Source: Algoriphagus aquimarinus
GTDB lineage: Bacteria; Bacteroidota; Bacteroidia; Cytophagales; Cyclobacteriaceae
Direction of reading: 5' to 3'
Assembly (NCBI RefSeq): GCF_900112005.1
Contig: NZ_FOKK01000008.1
Coordinates: 42,523 to 106,522 of the forward strand
Length of the DNA: 64,000 nt
Part shown: in pieces, positions 8,017 to 17,884 of the stretch
Layout of the letters: the number at the start of each line of letters is the position of its first letter
Numbering within the stretch: the first letter of the stretch is position 1
Notes under the pieces: model-generated
Seen by the model: only the letters and a program-made list of their open reading frames with translations
What the model was told of the DNA's origin: nothing
Database searches by the model: none
Translations under genes and position numbers: made by a program

Positions 8017-9585
8017 ATGCTGAAGAAATTCATTCCTATCGCTGCGCTTGTGCTCGGTGCTTTTCAAACTTTTGCTCAAGCTCCTAAGCAACCCAATATT
8101 GTTTTTATCCTCGTCGATGACTTGGGTTACCATGATTTGAGTGTGACAGGAAGTAGCTTTTACGAGACTCCACACATCGATCAACTGGCAAATCGTTCCT
8201 TTCAGTTTTCCCAGGGATATTCTGCTTCGCCTGTATGTAGTCCGGCACGTGCGAGTCTGATGACTGGGTTGACGCCCGCAACGCACGGAGTAACAGATTG
8301 GATAGGTGCGGGATATGGAGAGGCTTGGAGGAAAGCGGGACGACATACCAAGCTTTTGCCTCCGAATTATGAGCATACATTAAAAGCATCCTATTTGACT
8401 CTGCCGGAGGCTCTGAGAGATTCTGGATACGACACCTTTTTCGCAGGAAAATGGCATCTAGGAGGTGAAGGCTCTTATCCTGAAGATCATGGATTTGATA
8501 TCAATGTGGGTGGCTATTCTGCGGGTAGTCCTATGGGTGGATATTTTGCGCCTTACGATAATCCAAAGATGGAACAAGGTCCAGATGGTGAAAACTTAAG
8601 CATGCGCCTAGCAAATGAAACGGCTAAGTTTATCTCCCAAAAACACGAAAAGCCATTCTTTGCTATGCTGTCATTTTACGCAGTGCATGGACCTATTCAG
8701 ACAACGGAGGAAAAATGGGCTAAATACAGAACGAAAGCTGAAAAGTTGGGGATCGCAGATCATGGTTTCGAAATGGAGAGAAGGTTACCTATCAGGCAGC
8801 ATCAGGACAATCCGGTATATGCCGGACTTGTAGAGGCTATGGATGATGCAGTAGGAGTGGTGACGGCAGCTTTGGCCAAGGCTGGTTTGGATGAGAATAC
8901 CATTATCGTATTTACTTCAGATCACGGTGGAGTGGCCTCTGGAGATGCTTTCTCTACGTCAAATTTACCTCTGAGAGGTGGTAAAGGTTACCAGTGGGAA
9001 GGTGGACTTCGTGTTCCTTATTTTATCAAAGTTCCTGGGCAAAAAGAATTGATTAGCCTGAATGTACCTGCGAGTGGGATAGATTTTTATCCTACCCTGT
9101 TGGAATTGGCTGGACTGGAGATGCCTAAAGGTATAGAGATGGAGGGAGTAAGTTTGGCTCCAGCGATGAAGAACAAGAAACTCGCAGATCGCTCGCTATA
9201 CTGGCATTATCCTCACTATGGTAATCAGGGTGGGGACCCTAGTTCCATTGTTCGTGAGGGGGATTGGAAATTGATCTACTACTGGGAGGATGAAAGCGTA
9301 GAGCTTTATAACCTCGCGACTGACCCGGGTGAGCAGACTAATCTGGCTTTTAGCAATCCTAGAGAGAGTAAAAGATTGACGACTAAATTGATGAAATGGC
9401 TGTCAGAAACTGATGCCAATAAGCCGACCATGGATCCAGAGTATAACGAGGCGCTACATCAGGAAGTGTTGGAAAAATTCAAAACGGTAAGAAGACAAGC
9501 TGTGGAAGACGAGCGTCTAAAAATGCTAAACCCAGCCTATGTCCCTAATGCTGACTGGTGGGGAAGCAAGGTAACCAAGGATTAG
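8017..9585 (+). CDS. Secreted type I sulfatase
   Basis: A 522-residue sulfatase with a cleavable signal peptide (about residues 1-21, ending TFAQA). The formylglycine signature is C74-S-P-A-R78 within SPVCSPARASLMTG. Cys74 must be oxidised to formylglycine by a maturase, which is not encoded in this window. Metal-binding DD (34-35), GKWHLGG near 144 and TSDHGG near 305 complete the active site. It should hydrolyse sulfate esters on a carbohydrate in the periplasm or outside. A second sulfatase follows after 111 bases. Together with uronate catabolism genes downstream this suggests a sulfated, uronate-containing glycan, but the subfamily specificity is not readable. Confidence 0.93.
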   Translation: MLKKFIPIAALVLGAFQTFAQAPKQPNIVFILVDDLGYHDLSVTGSSFYETPHIDQLANRSFQFSQGYSASPVCSPARASLMTGLTPATHGVTDWIGAGYGEAWRKAGRHTKLLPPNYEHTLKASYLTLPEALRDSGYDTFFAGKWHLGGEGSYPEDHGFDINVGGYSAGSPMGGYFAPYDNPKMEQGPDGENLSMRLANETAKFISQKHEKPFFAMLSFYAVHGPIQTTEEKWAKYRTKAEKLGIADHGFEMERRLPIRQHQDNPVYAGLVEAMDDAVGVVTAALAKAGLDENTIIVFTSDHGGVASGDAFSTSNLPLRGGKGYQWEGGLRVPYFIKVPGQKELISLNVPASGIDFYPTLLELAGLEMPKGIEMEGVSLAPAMKNKKLADRSLYWHYPHYGNQGGDPSSIVREGDWKLIYYWEDESVELYNLATDPGEQTNLAFSNPRESKRLTTKLMKWLSETDANKPTMDPEYNEALHQEVLEKFKTVRRQAVEDERLKMLNPAYVPNADWWGSKVTKD

Positions 9586-9696
9586 TTGGAGGTGAAAAGT
9601 GAGAGGTAAGGCTGTAAGTGGTGAAATGTGAGATGTTAGAAGTGAAAGTTTTAGTAGGTAGTTTAGTAGACCATAACAAGTTTAAAATCTGAATCA
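9586..9696 (+). repeat. Purine-rich degenerate GTGA/GTAA intergenic tail
   Basis: The spacer between the sulfatase genes consists of loosely repeated GTGAGA, GTAAG, GTGAAA and TTAGTAGGTAG words on one strand. A very similar tail follows the second sulfatase at 11137-11220. It has no ORF and no clear hairpin. Confidence 0.45.
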
Positions 9697-11136
9697 GTGA
9701 AGAAATATATCATTGTGAGTTTGCTGTTGTTGGCAGGAGTAAAGAGCTCTTTTGGACAGCATAAAACTCAGCTACCGAGCAAGCCAAATGTGGTTCTGAT
9801 CAACGTGGATGACTTGGGTTGGACGGATCTGGGCTTTATGGGTTCTGAGTATTACGAAACTCCAAACTTGGACAAACTCAGCACAGAAAGTAAGGTTTTC
9901 ATGCATGCTTACGCTTCGGCTTCCAATTGTGCTCCGAGCCGCGCATCGATGATCACTGGGCGCTATCCTATGACTCACGGTATTTACACCGTAGACCCTG
10001 CAGACCGTGGAGATAAGCGGACTAGACAGTTGATGGCTTCTGCGAATGCAAAATCCATTCAGGACAGCCAATATACACTAGGTAAGTTTTTCAAAGATAA
10101 TGGATACCGTACTGGTGTTTTTGGTAAATGGCACATCTCAGATGATCCGGCTATTCATGGATTTGATGTGAACATAGGAGGGAACCATAGCGGAAATCCT
10201 GGGAAAGACGGCTATTTCAGTCCCTACAATATCAATCTGAAAGCGAAGACAGCCGGAGAATACCTAACCGACCGATTGACGGATGAAGCAATTGATTTTG
10301 TGAAATCAAGTGTAGGAAGGCCATTTTTCCTCTATCTGCCTTTTTATACCGTCCATTCTCCTTTGCAAGGCAAGGCTGATTTGGTAGAAAAATATAAGAA
10401 TAAGGAAGGAGGAAAAGGTCAAAATAATCCGGTCTATGCCGCCATGATCGAAAGTATGGATCAGAACGTAGGAAGGCTTTTAGCGGTGCTTGACAATCTT
10501 AATCTGGCCGATGACACCATGATCATCTTTACATCAGATAATGGCGGTATACGCGCCACTAGCTATCAGGATCCGCTTAGGGCTGGTAAGGGGAGCTATT
10601 ATGAAGGCGGGATTAGAGTCCCCCTACTTGTCAAGTGGCAAAATCAGGTAAAAGCTGGAGTTGAAAATATAGCGGTGACTCAGATGGATTTTTATCCTAC
10701 GTTCAAAGAATTGATAGCTTCAAGTGCGGATGTGAAACTGGATGGAGTAAGCTTTTTACCGGTGTTATTGGATAAAAAAAGTAAAGCAAGAGACTTGTTC
10801 TGGCATTTCCCGATATACTTGGAAGCTTATAATCCTAAGGAGGATGGATCGAGAGATCCACTTTTCCGGACGCGCCCAGGTTCTGTAATACTTTCTGGAA
10901 AATGGAAATTGCATCAGTATTTTGAAGATGGAGGATTGGAATTATATGATTTAGAAAACGATCCTTCTGAATCTATAAATATGGCTGTTTCTAATCCCAA
11001 TAAAACAGCTGAACTACTGAAAAAACTAGAGGCTTGGAGATCTAAGTTTGGAGCGCCTATTCCTACGATTAAAAACCCGGATTACGACGCTGCCTATGAA
11101 AAGGAGGCGATTGAAAAAACAACGGGCTTGTTATGA
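9697..11136 (+). CDS. Secreted type I sulfatase (second)
   Basis: A 479-residue sulfatase that starts at GTG. No ATG gives the complete signal peptide MKKYIIVSLLLLAGVKSSFG. The modification motif is C78-A-P-S-R82 in SNCAPSRASMITGRYPMTHG. Asp pair VDD (38-39), FGKWHISDDP near 140 and FTSDNGG near 274 supply the metal and substrate pocket. It is paralogous to the preceding sulfatase but clearly diverged, for example by lacking its long insert before the HxxxP region. It probably removes a different sulfate group from the same glycan. Exported, with calcium expected in the active site from family knowledge. Confidence 0.93.
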   Translation: MKKYIIVSLLLLAGVKSSFGQHKTQLPSKPNVVLINVDDLGWTDLGFMGSEYYETPNLDKLSTESKVFMHAYASASNCAPSRASMITGRYPMTHGIYTVDPADRGDKRTRQLMASANAKSIQDSQYTLGKFFKDNGYRTGVFGKWHISDDPAIHGFDVNIGGNHSGNPGKDGYFSPYNINLKAKTAGEYLTDRLTDEAIDFVKSSVGRPFFLYLPFYTVHSPLQGKADLVEKYKNKEGGKGQNNPVYAAMIESMDQNVGRLLAVLDNLNLADDTMIIFTSDNGGIRATSYQDPLRAGKGSYYEGGIRVPLLVKWQNQVKAGVENIAVTQMDFYPTFKELIASSADVKLDGVSFLPVLLDKKSKARDLFWHFPIYLEAYNPKEDGSRDPLFRTRPGSVILSGKWKLHQYFEDGGLELYDLENDPSESINMAVSNPNKTAELLKKLEAWRSKFGAPIPTIKNPDYDAAYEKEAIEKTTGLL

Positions 11137-11220
11137 GTGGTAAGAGGTAAAACGTGCAATGTAAGTTGTAAAATTTGTATGTGGTAAATGGTGAGAAGTT
11201 AAACGTAGTAAGTAGGAAAT
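11137..11220 (+). repeat. Purine-rich degenerate GTAA/GTGA intergenic tail
   Basis: Loosely repeated GTGGTAAGAGGTAAAACGTG-like words follow the second sulfatase stop, on the same strand and in the same style as 9586-9696. No coding potential was seen. Confidence 0.45.
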
Positions 11221-11232
11221 AATGCACCAAGC

Positions 11233-11267
11233 AAAAAAAAGCCATCTGCGAAGATGGCTTTTTTTTG
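11233..11267. terminator. Bidirectional terminator between sulfatase and UDP-xylose synthase genes
   Basis: A-run, stem GCCATCT (11241-11247), loop, AGATGGC (11252-11258) and a T-run follow one another. It can stop transcription from both the plus-strand sulfatase operon and the minus-strand uxs gene. Confidence 0.9.
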
Positions 11268-11279
11268 TTCCTAGGATAT

Positions 11280-12212
11280 TTAGATTACTGATTCGAAGTA
11301 CTTGATTGTTTTCTCCAATCCTTCCCTCAGTTGTATTTTAGGCTCCCAGTCCAATTCCTTTTTTGCAAGATCGATTACAGGTCTTCTCTGCATAGGATCA
11401 TCCTGAGGCAAAGGCATAAAAATCATTTTACTCTTGCTATTGATCAATTCGATGATTTGCTGAGCTAATTCCAGCATGGTGAATTCTCCTGGGTTCCCGA
11501 TATTCACAGGGCCAGTAAATCCATCACGACTATTCATCAGTCTGTACATTCCTTCGATATTGTCGTCCACGTAGCAGAAAGAGCGGGTTTGCATACCATC
11601 TCCATACATGGTGATGTCTTTTCCTTGTAGTGCCTGAACGATAAAATTACTCACTACACGACCATCATTTGGATGCATTCTTGGGCCATAGGTATTGAAA
11701 ATACGCATGACTTTGATCGCTACTTTATGTTGGCGATAGTAATCGAAAAACAACGTTTCTGCACATCTTTTACCTTCATCGTAGCAAGCTCTAGGGCCAA
11801 GTGTATTTACACTTCCTTTGTAGCTTTCTGGCTGTGGGTGAACTTCAGGATCTCCGTAGATTTCTGAAGTACTAGCCTGAAGGATTTTGATTTTCAAACG
11901 CTTAGCAAGACCCAACATGTTCATCGCGCCGATTACAGAGGTTTTAGTCGTCTGTACCGGATCAAACTGGTAATGAACAGGGGAGGCTGGACAAGCTAAA
12001 TTATAGATTTCATCTACTTCCACATACAGTGGATGTGTAACATCATGACGAAGTAATTCGAAATTCTTGTTGTCTAAGAGATGGTGAATGTTTCTTCTAT
12101 TGCCCGTGAAAAAATTATCAACGCAAAGCACTTCATTTCCTTCAGAAAGAAGGCGATCACAAAGATGGCTGCCAAGAAATCCGCCACCACCACTTACTAA
12201 AACTCGTTTCAT
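11280..12212 (-). CDS. uxs: UDP-glucuronate decarboxylase (UDP-xylose synthase)
   Basis: A 310-residue extended short-chain dehydrogenase that converts UDP-glucuronate to UDP-xylose with a bound NAD. The Rossmann motif is GGGGFLG (8-14). The catalytic residues are in TSE (115-117) and Y144-x3-K148 (YDEGK). [21 protein letters not shown] and [14 protein letters not shown] are typical of UXS proteins. Full length with no membrane anchor, so cytoplasmic. It lies 100 bases downstream of the sugar O-acetyltransferase gene on the same strand. The product feeds nucleotide-sugar pools for surface polysaccharide, so it is anabolic and probably not part of the adjacent uronate catabolic operon. Confidence 0.94.
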   Translation of the reverse strand: MKRVLVSGGGGFLGSHLCDRLLSEGNEVLCVDNFFTGNRRNIHHLLDNKNFELLRHDVTHPLYVEVDEIYNLACPASPVHYQFDPVQTTKTSVIGAMNMLGLAKRLKIKILQASTSEIYGDPEVHPQPESYKGSVNTLGPRACYDEGKRCAETLFFDYYRQHKVAIKVMRIFNTYGPRMHPNDGRVVSNFIVQALQGKDITMYGDGMQTRSFCYVDDNIEGMYRLMNSRDGFTGPVNIGNPGEFTMLELAQQIIELINSKSKMIFMPLPQDDPMQRRPVIDLAKKELDWEPKIQLREGLEKTIKYFESVI

Positions 12213-12312
12213 TCGGTAATTACAAAAGGTTCAAAAACACTTGTGGCCAAAAATAAGCAAATGTTCTTTAAAATAAAGGAAGTAATTAGGTAAAGCTTGA
12301 TATCTGTAAAAG

Positions 12313-12867
12313 CTACACTAAATTTTTAATGATTTTGGCTGGGTTTCCTCCGATCACTACATCAGCGGGGAAACCCTTGGTCACTACAGCTCCAGCAGCT
12401 ATGACAGTTCTGTCTCCGATGCTTACTCCTGGACAAATCACTGCTGATCCACCTATCCATACATCGTTTCCTATCGTGATTGGTTTGCCGTATTCCCACA
12501 TTTTACCTCTTTTGACAGAATCAAGTGGGTGAGTAGCAGGATAAAACTGAACGTTTGGAGCTACAAATACACGGTCACCAAGAGTGACTTTGCATACATC
12601 AAGAACTACACAATTGAAGTTGAAGAATACATCATCTCCAACTTCAATGTTTGTTCCGTAGTCGCAGTAAAAAGGAGGTTCTACCCAGAAATTTTTACCG
12701 GCTTTTCCAACTATTTTTCTGATCAGAGAAATTCTCAACTCGGTATCTTCAGGATCTGAATCATTGAAGGTTTTTACCAGTTTTCGAGCTTTCAGACGTT
12801 CTGCTACCAATTCCGGATCACCGGCTTGGTAGAGTTCTCCTGCTAGCATTTTCTCCTTTTCAGTCAT
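12313..12867 (-). CDS. Sugar O-acetyltransferase (maltose acetyltransferase-like)
   Basis: A 184-residue left-handed beta-helix acetyltransferase. The N-terminal Mac domain (MTEKEKMLAGELYQAGDPELVAER) is followed by hexapeptide repeats such as IGNDVWIGGSAVICPGVSIGDRTVIAAGAVV. The catalytic His lies in the PATHPLD segment (around 115). It transfers acetyl from acetyl-CoA to a sugar hydroxyl, and such trimers usually have broad specificity. Placed between uxs and the hexuronate genes on the same strand with about 100-base spacers on both sides, it may be transcribed separately. Confidence 0.88.
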   Translation of the reverse strand: MTEKEKMLAGELYQAGDPELVAERLKARKLVKTFNDSDPEDTELRISLIRKIVGKAGKNFWVEPPFYCDYGTNIEVGDDVFFNFNCVVLDVCKVTLGDRVFVAPNVQFYPATHPLDSVKRGKMWEYGKPITIGNDVWIGGSAVICPGVSIGDRTVIAAGAVVTKGFPADVVIGGNPAKIIKNLV

Positions 12868-12976
12868 TTCCCGTGTTTATAATTTGATTTTATTTGGCCA
12901 CTCCGATTACTCAGGATAGGCTTAGGAATCTCGCATGGTGGATAATTAACTCTCTGGGTGAAGCTTTCTACTTACT

Positions 12977-14152
12977 CTATTTCTTTTGGCTGTATAGCAA
13001 TCCTGCTTCCACGCCGCGTATTTCCGCAAGGCCTTTTAATCTACCGATAGCAGAGTAGCCTGGGTTAGTTTTTTTGTTCAAATCATCCAACATCAAATGA
13101 CCATGATCGGGTCGCATTGGAAGGCTTTTGCCTCGCTTCTGCTGCACTTGAATGATTGCATCAATCACTGCTACCATAGGCACATTTCCTTCCAAGTGAT
13201 TGTCTTCAAAGAAGTTTCCTGCTTCGTCTCTTTTGGTGCTGCGCAAATGTATGAAGTGAATATTATCACCAAATTCCTCGACCATAGCTGGAAGATCATT
13301 GTCCGCACGTACTCCAAAAGAACCCGTACAGAAAGTTAAACCATTGTATGGACTCGGCTGATCTCTCAATATTCTTCTCGCATCTTCGGCGGTACTCATT
13401 ATTCTAGCTAAACCAAAAAGCGGGAATGGTGGATCGTCTGGGTGAATTGCCATCGAAACTCCATTTTCCTCCGCAACTGGCACGATAGCGTCCAGAAATA
13501 ACCTTAAGTGATCAGCTAGTTTAGCAGCGTCAATTCCATCGTAGGTAGCGAGCATGGCTTTGAATTCTTCCAAAGTATATCCGATCTCTGAACCAGGAAG
13601 CCCTTTCAGCATATTGTCGAAGATCATTTGACGTTTGGCAGGACTGAGCGCTTCGTAGTACGTCTTTACTTCAGCATATTCTTCTGGAGAATATTCAGCT
13701 TTTGCTTCCTCTCTTTCTAGAATAAAAAGATCAAATGCCTGAACAGCTTTTTTCTCGTAAAGTAGGGCTTTCACACCGTTTGGAAGCTCATACTCCAGGT
13801 CGGTTCTAGTCCAATCTAGAATAGGCATGAAATTGTAGCATACAGTAAAAATTCCTTCTGCAGCAAGATTACGGATGGTTTCTTTATAGTTCTCAATTAC
13901 CTGTAGGTAATTTCCAGAGCGTGTTTTGATGACTTCGTGTACTGGTACTGATTCCACTACAGACCAAGTCAGTCCAGCAGCTTCGATGATATTTTTACGT
14001 TCTTTAATTTCTTCTCGTGACCATGTTTCTCCATTGGGAATATGGTGCAGGGCTGTTACGATGCCGGTTGCTCCTGCCTGAAGAATATCTCTGAGACTTA
14101 CAGGGTCATTTGGTCCATACCAACGCATGGTTTGCTCCATTTTATAGGTCAT
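12977..14152 (-). CDS. uxuA: Mannonate dehydratase
   Basis: A 391-residue enzyme that dehydrates D-mannonate to 2-keto-3-deoxy-D-gluconate, the shared step of glucuronate (and, through tagaturonate, some galacturonate) catabolism. The N terminus [38 protein letters not shown] segment is diagnostic, as are the metal-binding parts [23 protein letters not shown] and RPDHGHLM. An ATG four codons in is an equally possible start. It is the third gene of the operon, 92 bases after the oxidoreductase. No KDG kinase or aldolase is in the window, so the pathway must be finished elsewhere. Confidence 0.95.
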   Translation of the reverse strand: MTYKMEQTMRWYGPNDPVSLRDILQAGATGIVTALHHIPNGETWSREEIKERKNIIEAAGLTWSVVESVPVHEVIKTRSGNYLQVIENYKETIRNLAAEGIFTVCYNFMPILDWTRTDLEYELPNGVKALLYEKKAVQAFDLFILEREEAKAEYSPEEYAEVKTYYEALSPAKRQMIFDNMLKGLPGSEIGYTLEEFKAMLATYDGIDAAKLADHLRLFLDAIVPVAEENGVSMAIHPDDPPFPLFGLARIMSTAEDARRILRDQPSPYNGLTFCTGSFGVRADNDLPAMVEEFGDNIHFIHLRSTKRDEAGNFFEDNHLEGNVPMVAVIDAIIQVQQKRGKSLPMRPDHGHLMLDDLNKKTNPGYSAIGRLKGLAEIRGVEAGLLYSQKK

Positions 14153-14244
14153 ATTACTGTGGGGTTAATGGTCAATTTTCAAATTCAAAGTTCAATTTTC
14201 AAGTTCTGTTATATTCGAAATAGGAAATTCGAAATTAACAATAA

Positions 14245-15063
14245 TTACACGCCTGAATAGGCTCCAAAGCCTCCATCTACAGCAACGATAGTTCCGGTCA
14301 CGAATGCTGAAGCGTCTGCACATAACCAATGCAAGGTTCCCAGCAAATCTTCAGGTTTGCCAAATCTAGCCATAGGAGTATGGTTGATGATTTGATTTCC
14401 CCTGCCTGTCAGACTTCCATCTGCTTCAGTGAGTAAAGCTCTGTTTTGCTCGGTAAGGAAAAAACCTGGAGCAAGTGCGTTCACACGGAATTCAGCCCCG
14501 TGTTTTGTACAAAGTTCAACTGCTAGGAATTTAGTGAAATTATCGATAGCTGCTTTAGCCGACGCATATCCCAATACTCTTGTCATAGGTCGGGAAGCTG
14601 CCATGGAACTGATGTTCAATATATTTCCCTTGCCTTTATTCAGCATAAGAGGAAGTAAGATTTGACTTGGGATAGCTGTGCCCAAGTAATTCAAATCCAT
14701 TACTTTACGTAGAGAATCTAAATCAAGATCTGAGATCGTCTGATCAGGTCTGATAACCGCGCCAGGCATATTTCCACCTGCAGCATTGATCAGCGTATCT
14801 ATGTAGACGTGCTCATCAGCGATCTGATTGGCTACTTTTTGCACACTATCAGCATCGGTGACATCACATATATAACCAGATGCTTTACCTCCTGTGGCTT
14901 GAATCTCATTTACCAATTCTTCAACTTTTGCAGGAGTTCTACCAAGAATAAAAACTTCAGCTCCCTCTTTGGCTAAGTAAAGGCTCATGGATTTCCCTAA
15001 AACTCCGGTGGCTCCTGAAAAGGCAATTTTTTTCCCTGTAAGAGAGAATAATGAATTACTCAT
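14245..15063 (-). CDS. SDR-family D-mannonate oxidoreductase
   Basis: A 272-residue classical short-chain dehydrogenase. The cofactor motif SGATGVLGKS lies near residue 16, NAAGGN near 92, and the catalytic Ser and YASAK are near 152-169. It sits between uronate isomerase (2 bases upstream) and mannonate dehydratase, the position of fructuronate reductase. In Bacteroidota an SDR protein commonly replaces the unrelated UxuB. The inferred reaction is therefore reduction of D-fructuronate to D-mannonate with NAD(P)H. The reaction is assigned from context; the SDR fold is certain. Confidence 0.88.
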   Translation of the reverse strand: MSNSLFSLTGKKIAFSGATGVLGKSMSLYLAKEGAEVFILGRTPAKVEELVNEIQATGGKASGYICDVTDADSVQKVANQIADEHVYIDTLINAAGGNMPGAVIRPDQTISDLDLDSLRKVMDLNYLGTAIPSQILLPLMLNKGKGNILNISSMAASRPMTRVLGYASAKAAIDNFTKFLAVELCTKHGAEFRVNALAPGFFLTEQNRALLTEADGSLTGRGNQIINHTPMARFGKPEDLLGTLHWLCADASAFVTGTIVAVDGGFGAYSGV

Positions 15064-15065
15064 AA

Positions 15066-16505
15066 TTAAACTTTTATGTTTTTTGGACTAAAGTCGAAAT
15101 ATTGTTTTGCGTTGTTGTAGCAGATATCAGAGATGATACCACCTAGCCATTTCTCATCCCATGGAAGTTCTCCGTTAGCCACGTCCTGTCCAAACAGGTT
15201 ACAAAGAATTCGTCTGAAGTATTCGTGACGAGGGAATGAAAGGAAGCTACGTGAATCTGTAAGCATGCCTATGAAGCAACTCACCAAGCCCATGTTAGAA
15301 AGTGCATTGAGCTGTTTTTCCATTCCATCTTTTTGATCTAGGTACCACCAGCCGGATCCGAATTGTATTTTTCCTTTGATCGAGCCGTCATTGAAGTTGC
15401 CTATCATGGTGGCGAAAATCTCATTGTCGCCAGGATTGTTATTGTAGATGGCCGTTTTAGCAAGCTGGTCATCCAAATTTAATTCATTGAAAAAGGCTCC
15501 CATGGCTTTTGCCTGAGAAAAGTCTCCAATAGAATCAAATCCTGTATCAGGGCCCAAAATGCGGAGTGAACGCTCATTTGTATTTCGTAGGGCTCCCAGG
15601 TGAAATTGCTGCACCCAGCCTTTGGCGTGATATATTTTGCAAAGTGCTAGGAGAGTAGTGTATTTGAAGAAATTAACTTCCTGTGTGGAGAGTACTTTTC
15701 CTGTCTTTACTTGATTGAAAATGGAGTCAATAGAATAGTCATTTTCGTTAAAGAAGTACAATTGCTCCAAGCCGTGATCAGATAGTCTACATCCTCTTTC
15801 ATGGAAGTAATCTATACGGTTGCTGAGGGCTTCTACTAATTTCTCGAAGGAGTTGATTTCTATGCCAGTGGTTCCACCAAGCTGATTGAGATAATTTATA
15901 TAGAACGTAGGGTTCTCTACTCCATATGCTTTATCAGGTCTGAAAGCAGGATACATACCCAACTCACTATCTTTTTTGTGAAAGGCAACATGCTGATCCA
16001 ATGAATCGATAGGGTCATCAGTAGAGCATACCACTTCCACCTTCATTTGCTTCAAAAGACCCAGAGTGGAGAAGGAGTCTTGTTTTAGAAGTGAATTGCA
16101 ATGCTGATAAGCTTCCGAAGCATTAGCTTCAGATAGCAATTCGTCGAATCCAAAATATCTTTTTAGCTCTAAATGTGTCCAATGATAAAGTGGGTTTCTG
16201 AGTGTGAAAGGCACTGTTTTAGCCCAGCTAGTGAATTTCTCAGCGTCAGATGCATCTCCAGTGATAAATTTCTCATTTATCCCAAAGGTTCGCATAGCTC
16301 TCCACTTGTAATGATCGCCCGCTAACCAAACTTTTGAAATATTCTCAAAGCTTTTATTTGCATTTATTTCAGCAGGAGGCAGGTGATTGTGATAATCTAT
16401 TATTGGTAAGTCCTTGGCGTATTGATGATATAGAGTTTTTGCATATTCGTTCTGCAAAAGAAAATCATCGGATAAAAAGGATGCTTTTGTACTGGAATAA
16501 GGCAT
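15066..16505 (-). CDS. uxaC: Uronate isomerase
   Basis: A 479-residue amidohydrolase-superfamily enzyme that isomerises D-glucuronate to D-fructuronate and D-galacturonate to D-tagaturonate. The N-terminal metal motif is IIDYHNHLPP (about 35-44), and VVCSTDDPIDSLDQH and LTDSRSFLSFPRHEYFRR are typical conserved blocks. Full length. It is the first gene of the hexuronate operon, and a LacI-type operator (16586-16599) sits 81 bases before its start in the spacer shared with the divergent regulator. It is therefore probably induced when uronates or their oligomers are present. Confidence 0.96.
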   Translation of the reverse strand: MPYSSTKASFLSDDFLLQNEYAKTLYHQYAKDLPIIDYHNHLPPAEINANKSFENISKVWLAGDHYKWRAMRTFGINEKFITGDASDAEKFTSWAKTVPFTLRNPLYHWTHLELKRYFGFDELLSEANASEAYQHCNSLLKQDSFSTLGLLKQMKVEVVCSTDDPIDSLDQHVAFHKKDSELGMYPAFRPDKAYGVENPTFYINYLNQLGGTTGIEINSFEKLVEALSNRIDYFHERGCRLSDHGLEQLYFFNENDYSIDSIFNQVKTGKVLSTQEVNFFKYTTLLALCKIYHAKGWVQQFHLGALRNTNERSLRILGPDTGFDSIGDFSQAKAMGAFFNELNLDDQLAKTAIYNNNPGDNEIFATMIGNFNDGSIKGKIQFGSGWWYLDQKDGMEKQLNALSNMGLVSCFIGMLTDSRSFLSFPRHEYFRRILCNLFGQDVANGELPWDEKWLGGIISDICYNNAKQYFDFSPKNIKV

Positions 16506-16585
16506 AGGTTGGATGGGCTAAAATGATAAATCTTCTATTCAATCTTAAAAATACCTCGAAACAACTGGTTTTTTGGAAGAAAATG

Positions 16586-16599
16586 CGGAAACGATTTCG
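16586..16599. promoter_or_regulatory. Predicted LacI-family operator (uxaC/regulator spacer)
   Basis: CGGAAACGATTTCG fits the shared 14-mer CGNAANCGWTTNCG with the central CG typical of LacI/GalR operators. It lies between divergent uxaC and the LacI-family gene, so it could control both and give autoregulation. Confidence 0.7.
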
Positions 16600-16673
16600 A
16601 ATTTTTATAAGTGGGATAACTCTTATTCAGGCAATGGTTTGTACTTTCATGACACAAATAAAACACAAACACT

Positions 16674-17696
16674 ATGGCCGGAGGTATAAGTCTAAAGGAA
16701 TTGGCCGCAGAATTAAAGCTTGCGCCGTCTACTGTTTCAAGAGCACTGAATGACAGTTACGAAATCAGTGATGCTACTAAAAAGAAGGTCATCAGCATGG
16801 CCGAAAAGCTAAACTATCACGCAAACCCTTTTGCAAGGAGTTTGAGAGAGAATAAGAGCAAAACCATCGCTGTCATCATCCCTGAGCGGATTAATAGTTT
16901 TTTTGCCCAGGTCATGGATGGTATAGAGGATATAGCCCAAGAGCAAGGATATCATCTATTGGTTTACAACACGCACGAGGACGTAGAAAAGGAAAAGAAG
17001 ATCGTGAATTTGTTATTGAATGGTAGAGCTGATGCAATTGTAATGTCAGTTTCCAGTCAAACAAGTGATATTTCGCATCTGAAAAAATTGCACGATCGAG
17101 GATTGCCTATCATTTTCTTTGATAGAATCTGTAATGATATCCCTACAACTAAGTTCATCACGAATGATTATGAAATAGCTTTTGATGCTACCAAACATCT
17201 AATACAGCAGGGCTGCAAAAAGATCGCGTTCCTTATGCTGAGCAAAGACTTATCAATTACCAAGGAAAGACAACGTGGATACTTGGATGCACTGAAAGAT
17301 GAAGGCATGGAAATGAATCCAGCTTTTGATTTTTATTGCAGTCATGTAGAAGAGACCAATGTGCAGTTGATCCATGAAATGCTCACTTCACCAAGCAAGC
17401 CAGATGGGATTTTGGCTTCAGTAGAGAAGCTTGGGTTTGCTACCTATCATGCTATTAAGAATACTAAAATTAGAATCCCGGAAGATCTGAAGTTGATTAG
17501 TTTTTCGAATGCTTCCATTGCAGGGATTTTAAGTCCGTCAATGACTACGATTACCCAGCCAGCGCTGACTATTGGTCACGAATGTGCCAAATTGTTAATC
17601 AAAAAATTGAACAAGCCAAAGCATTACGATTTGGTTGATCAGGTGGTTACTATCCCTTCTGTTATTACTGTGAGAGAATCAACTTTTTCAGAATAG
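16674..17696 (+). CDS. LacI/GalR-family transcriptional regulator
   Basis: A 340-residue regulator. The N-terminal LacI helix-turn-helix (SLKELAAELKLAPSTVSRALND, residues 5-26) with hinge helix is followed by a periplasmic-binding-protein-like sensor domain (about 60-338). It is divergent from the uronate isomerase operon. The nearby CGNAANCGWTTNCG site, and three more copies before the two susCD operons and the DUF1080-Gfo operon, point to a local regulon. The ligand is probably a uronate-pathway intermediate or related sugar, by context only. Whether it represses or activates cannot be told from sequence. Confidence 0.92.
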   Translation: MAGGISLKELAAELKLAPSTVSRALNDSYEISDATKKKVISMAEKLNYHANPFARSLRENKSKTIAVIIPERINSFFAQVMDGIEDIAQEQGYHLLVYNTHEDVEKEKKIVNLLLNGRADAIVMSVSSQTSDISHLKKLHDRGLPIIFFDRICNDIPTTKFITNDYEIAFDATKHLIQQGCKKIAFLMLSKDLSITKERQRGYLDALKDEGMEMNPAFDFYCSHVEETNVQLIHEMLTSPSKPDGILASVEKLGFATYHAIKNTKIRIPEDLKLISFSNASIAGILSPSMTTITQPALTIGHECAKLLIKKLNKPKHYDLVDQVVTIPSVITVRESTFSE

Positions 17697-17720
17697 GAAA
17701 GAAGTACACAACCCTTTTAA

Positions 17721-17758
17721 ACAAAAAAAATGCGCTTTTCAGCGCATTTTTTTTGTTT
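17721..17758 (+). terminator. Terminator after the LacI-family gene
   Basis: Stem AAATGCGCT / AGCGCATTT around 17728-17749, flanked by an A-run and followed by a T-run. It ends the regulator transcript. Confidence 0.88.
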
Positions 17759-17884
17759 CTATCTCTAAAAGGCCTGAATTATTTGGCAAAGAGGGGAGAA
17801 GATAGGTGGGGTTAAATTATTCATTTTCAGCTAGTTTTTTTTCTATTGATTAGTAGAAAGTACTTTCAGAAGAGCAAAGGCACA

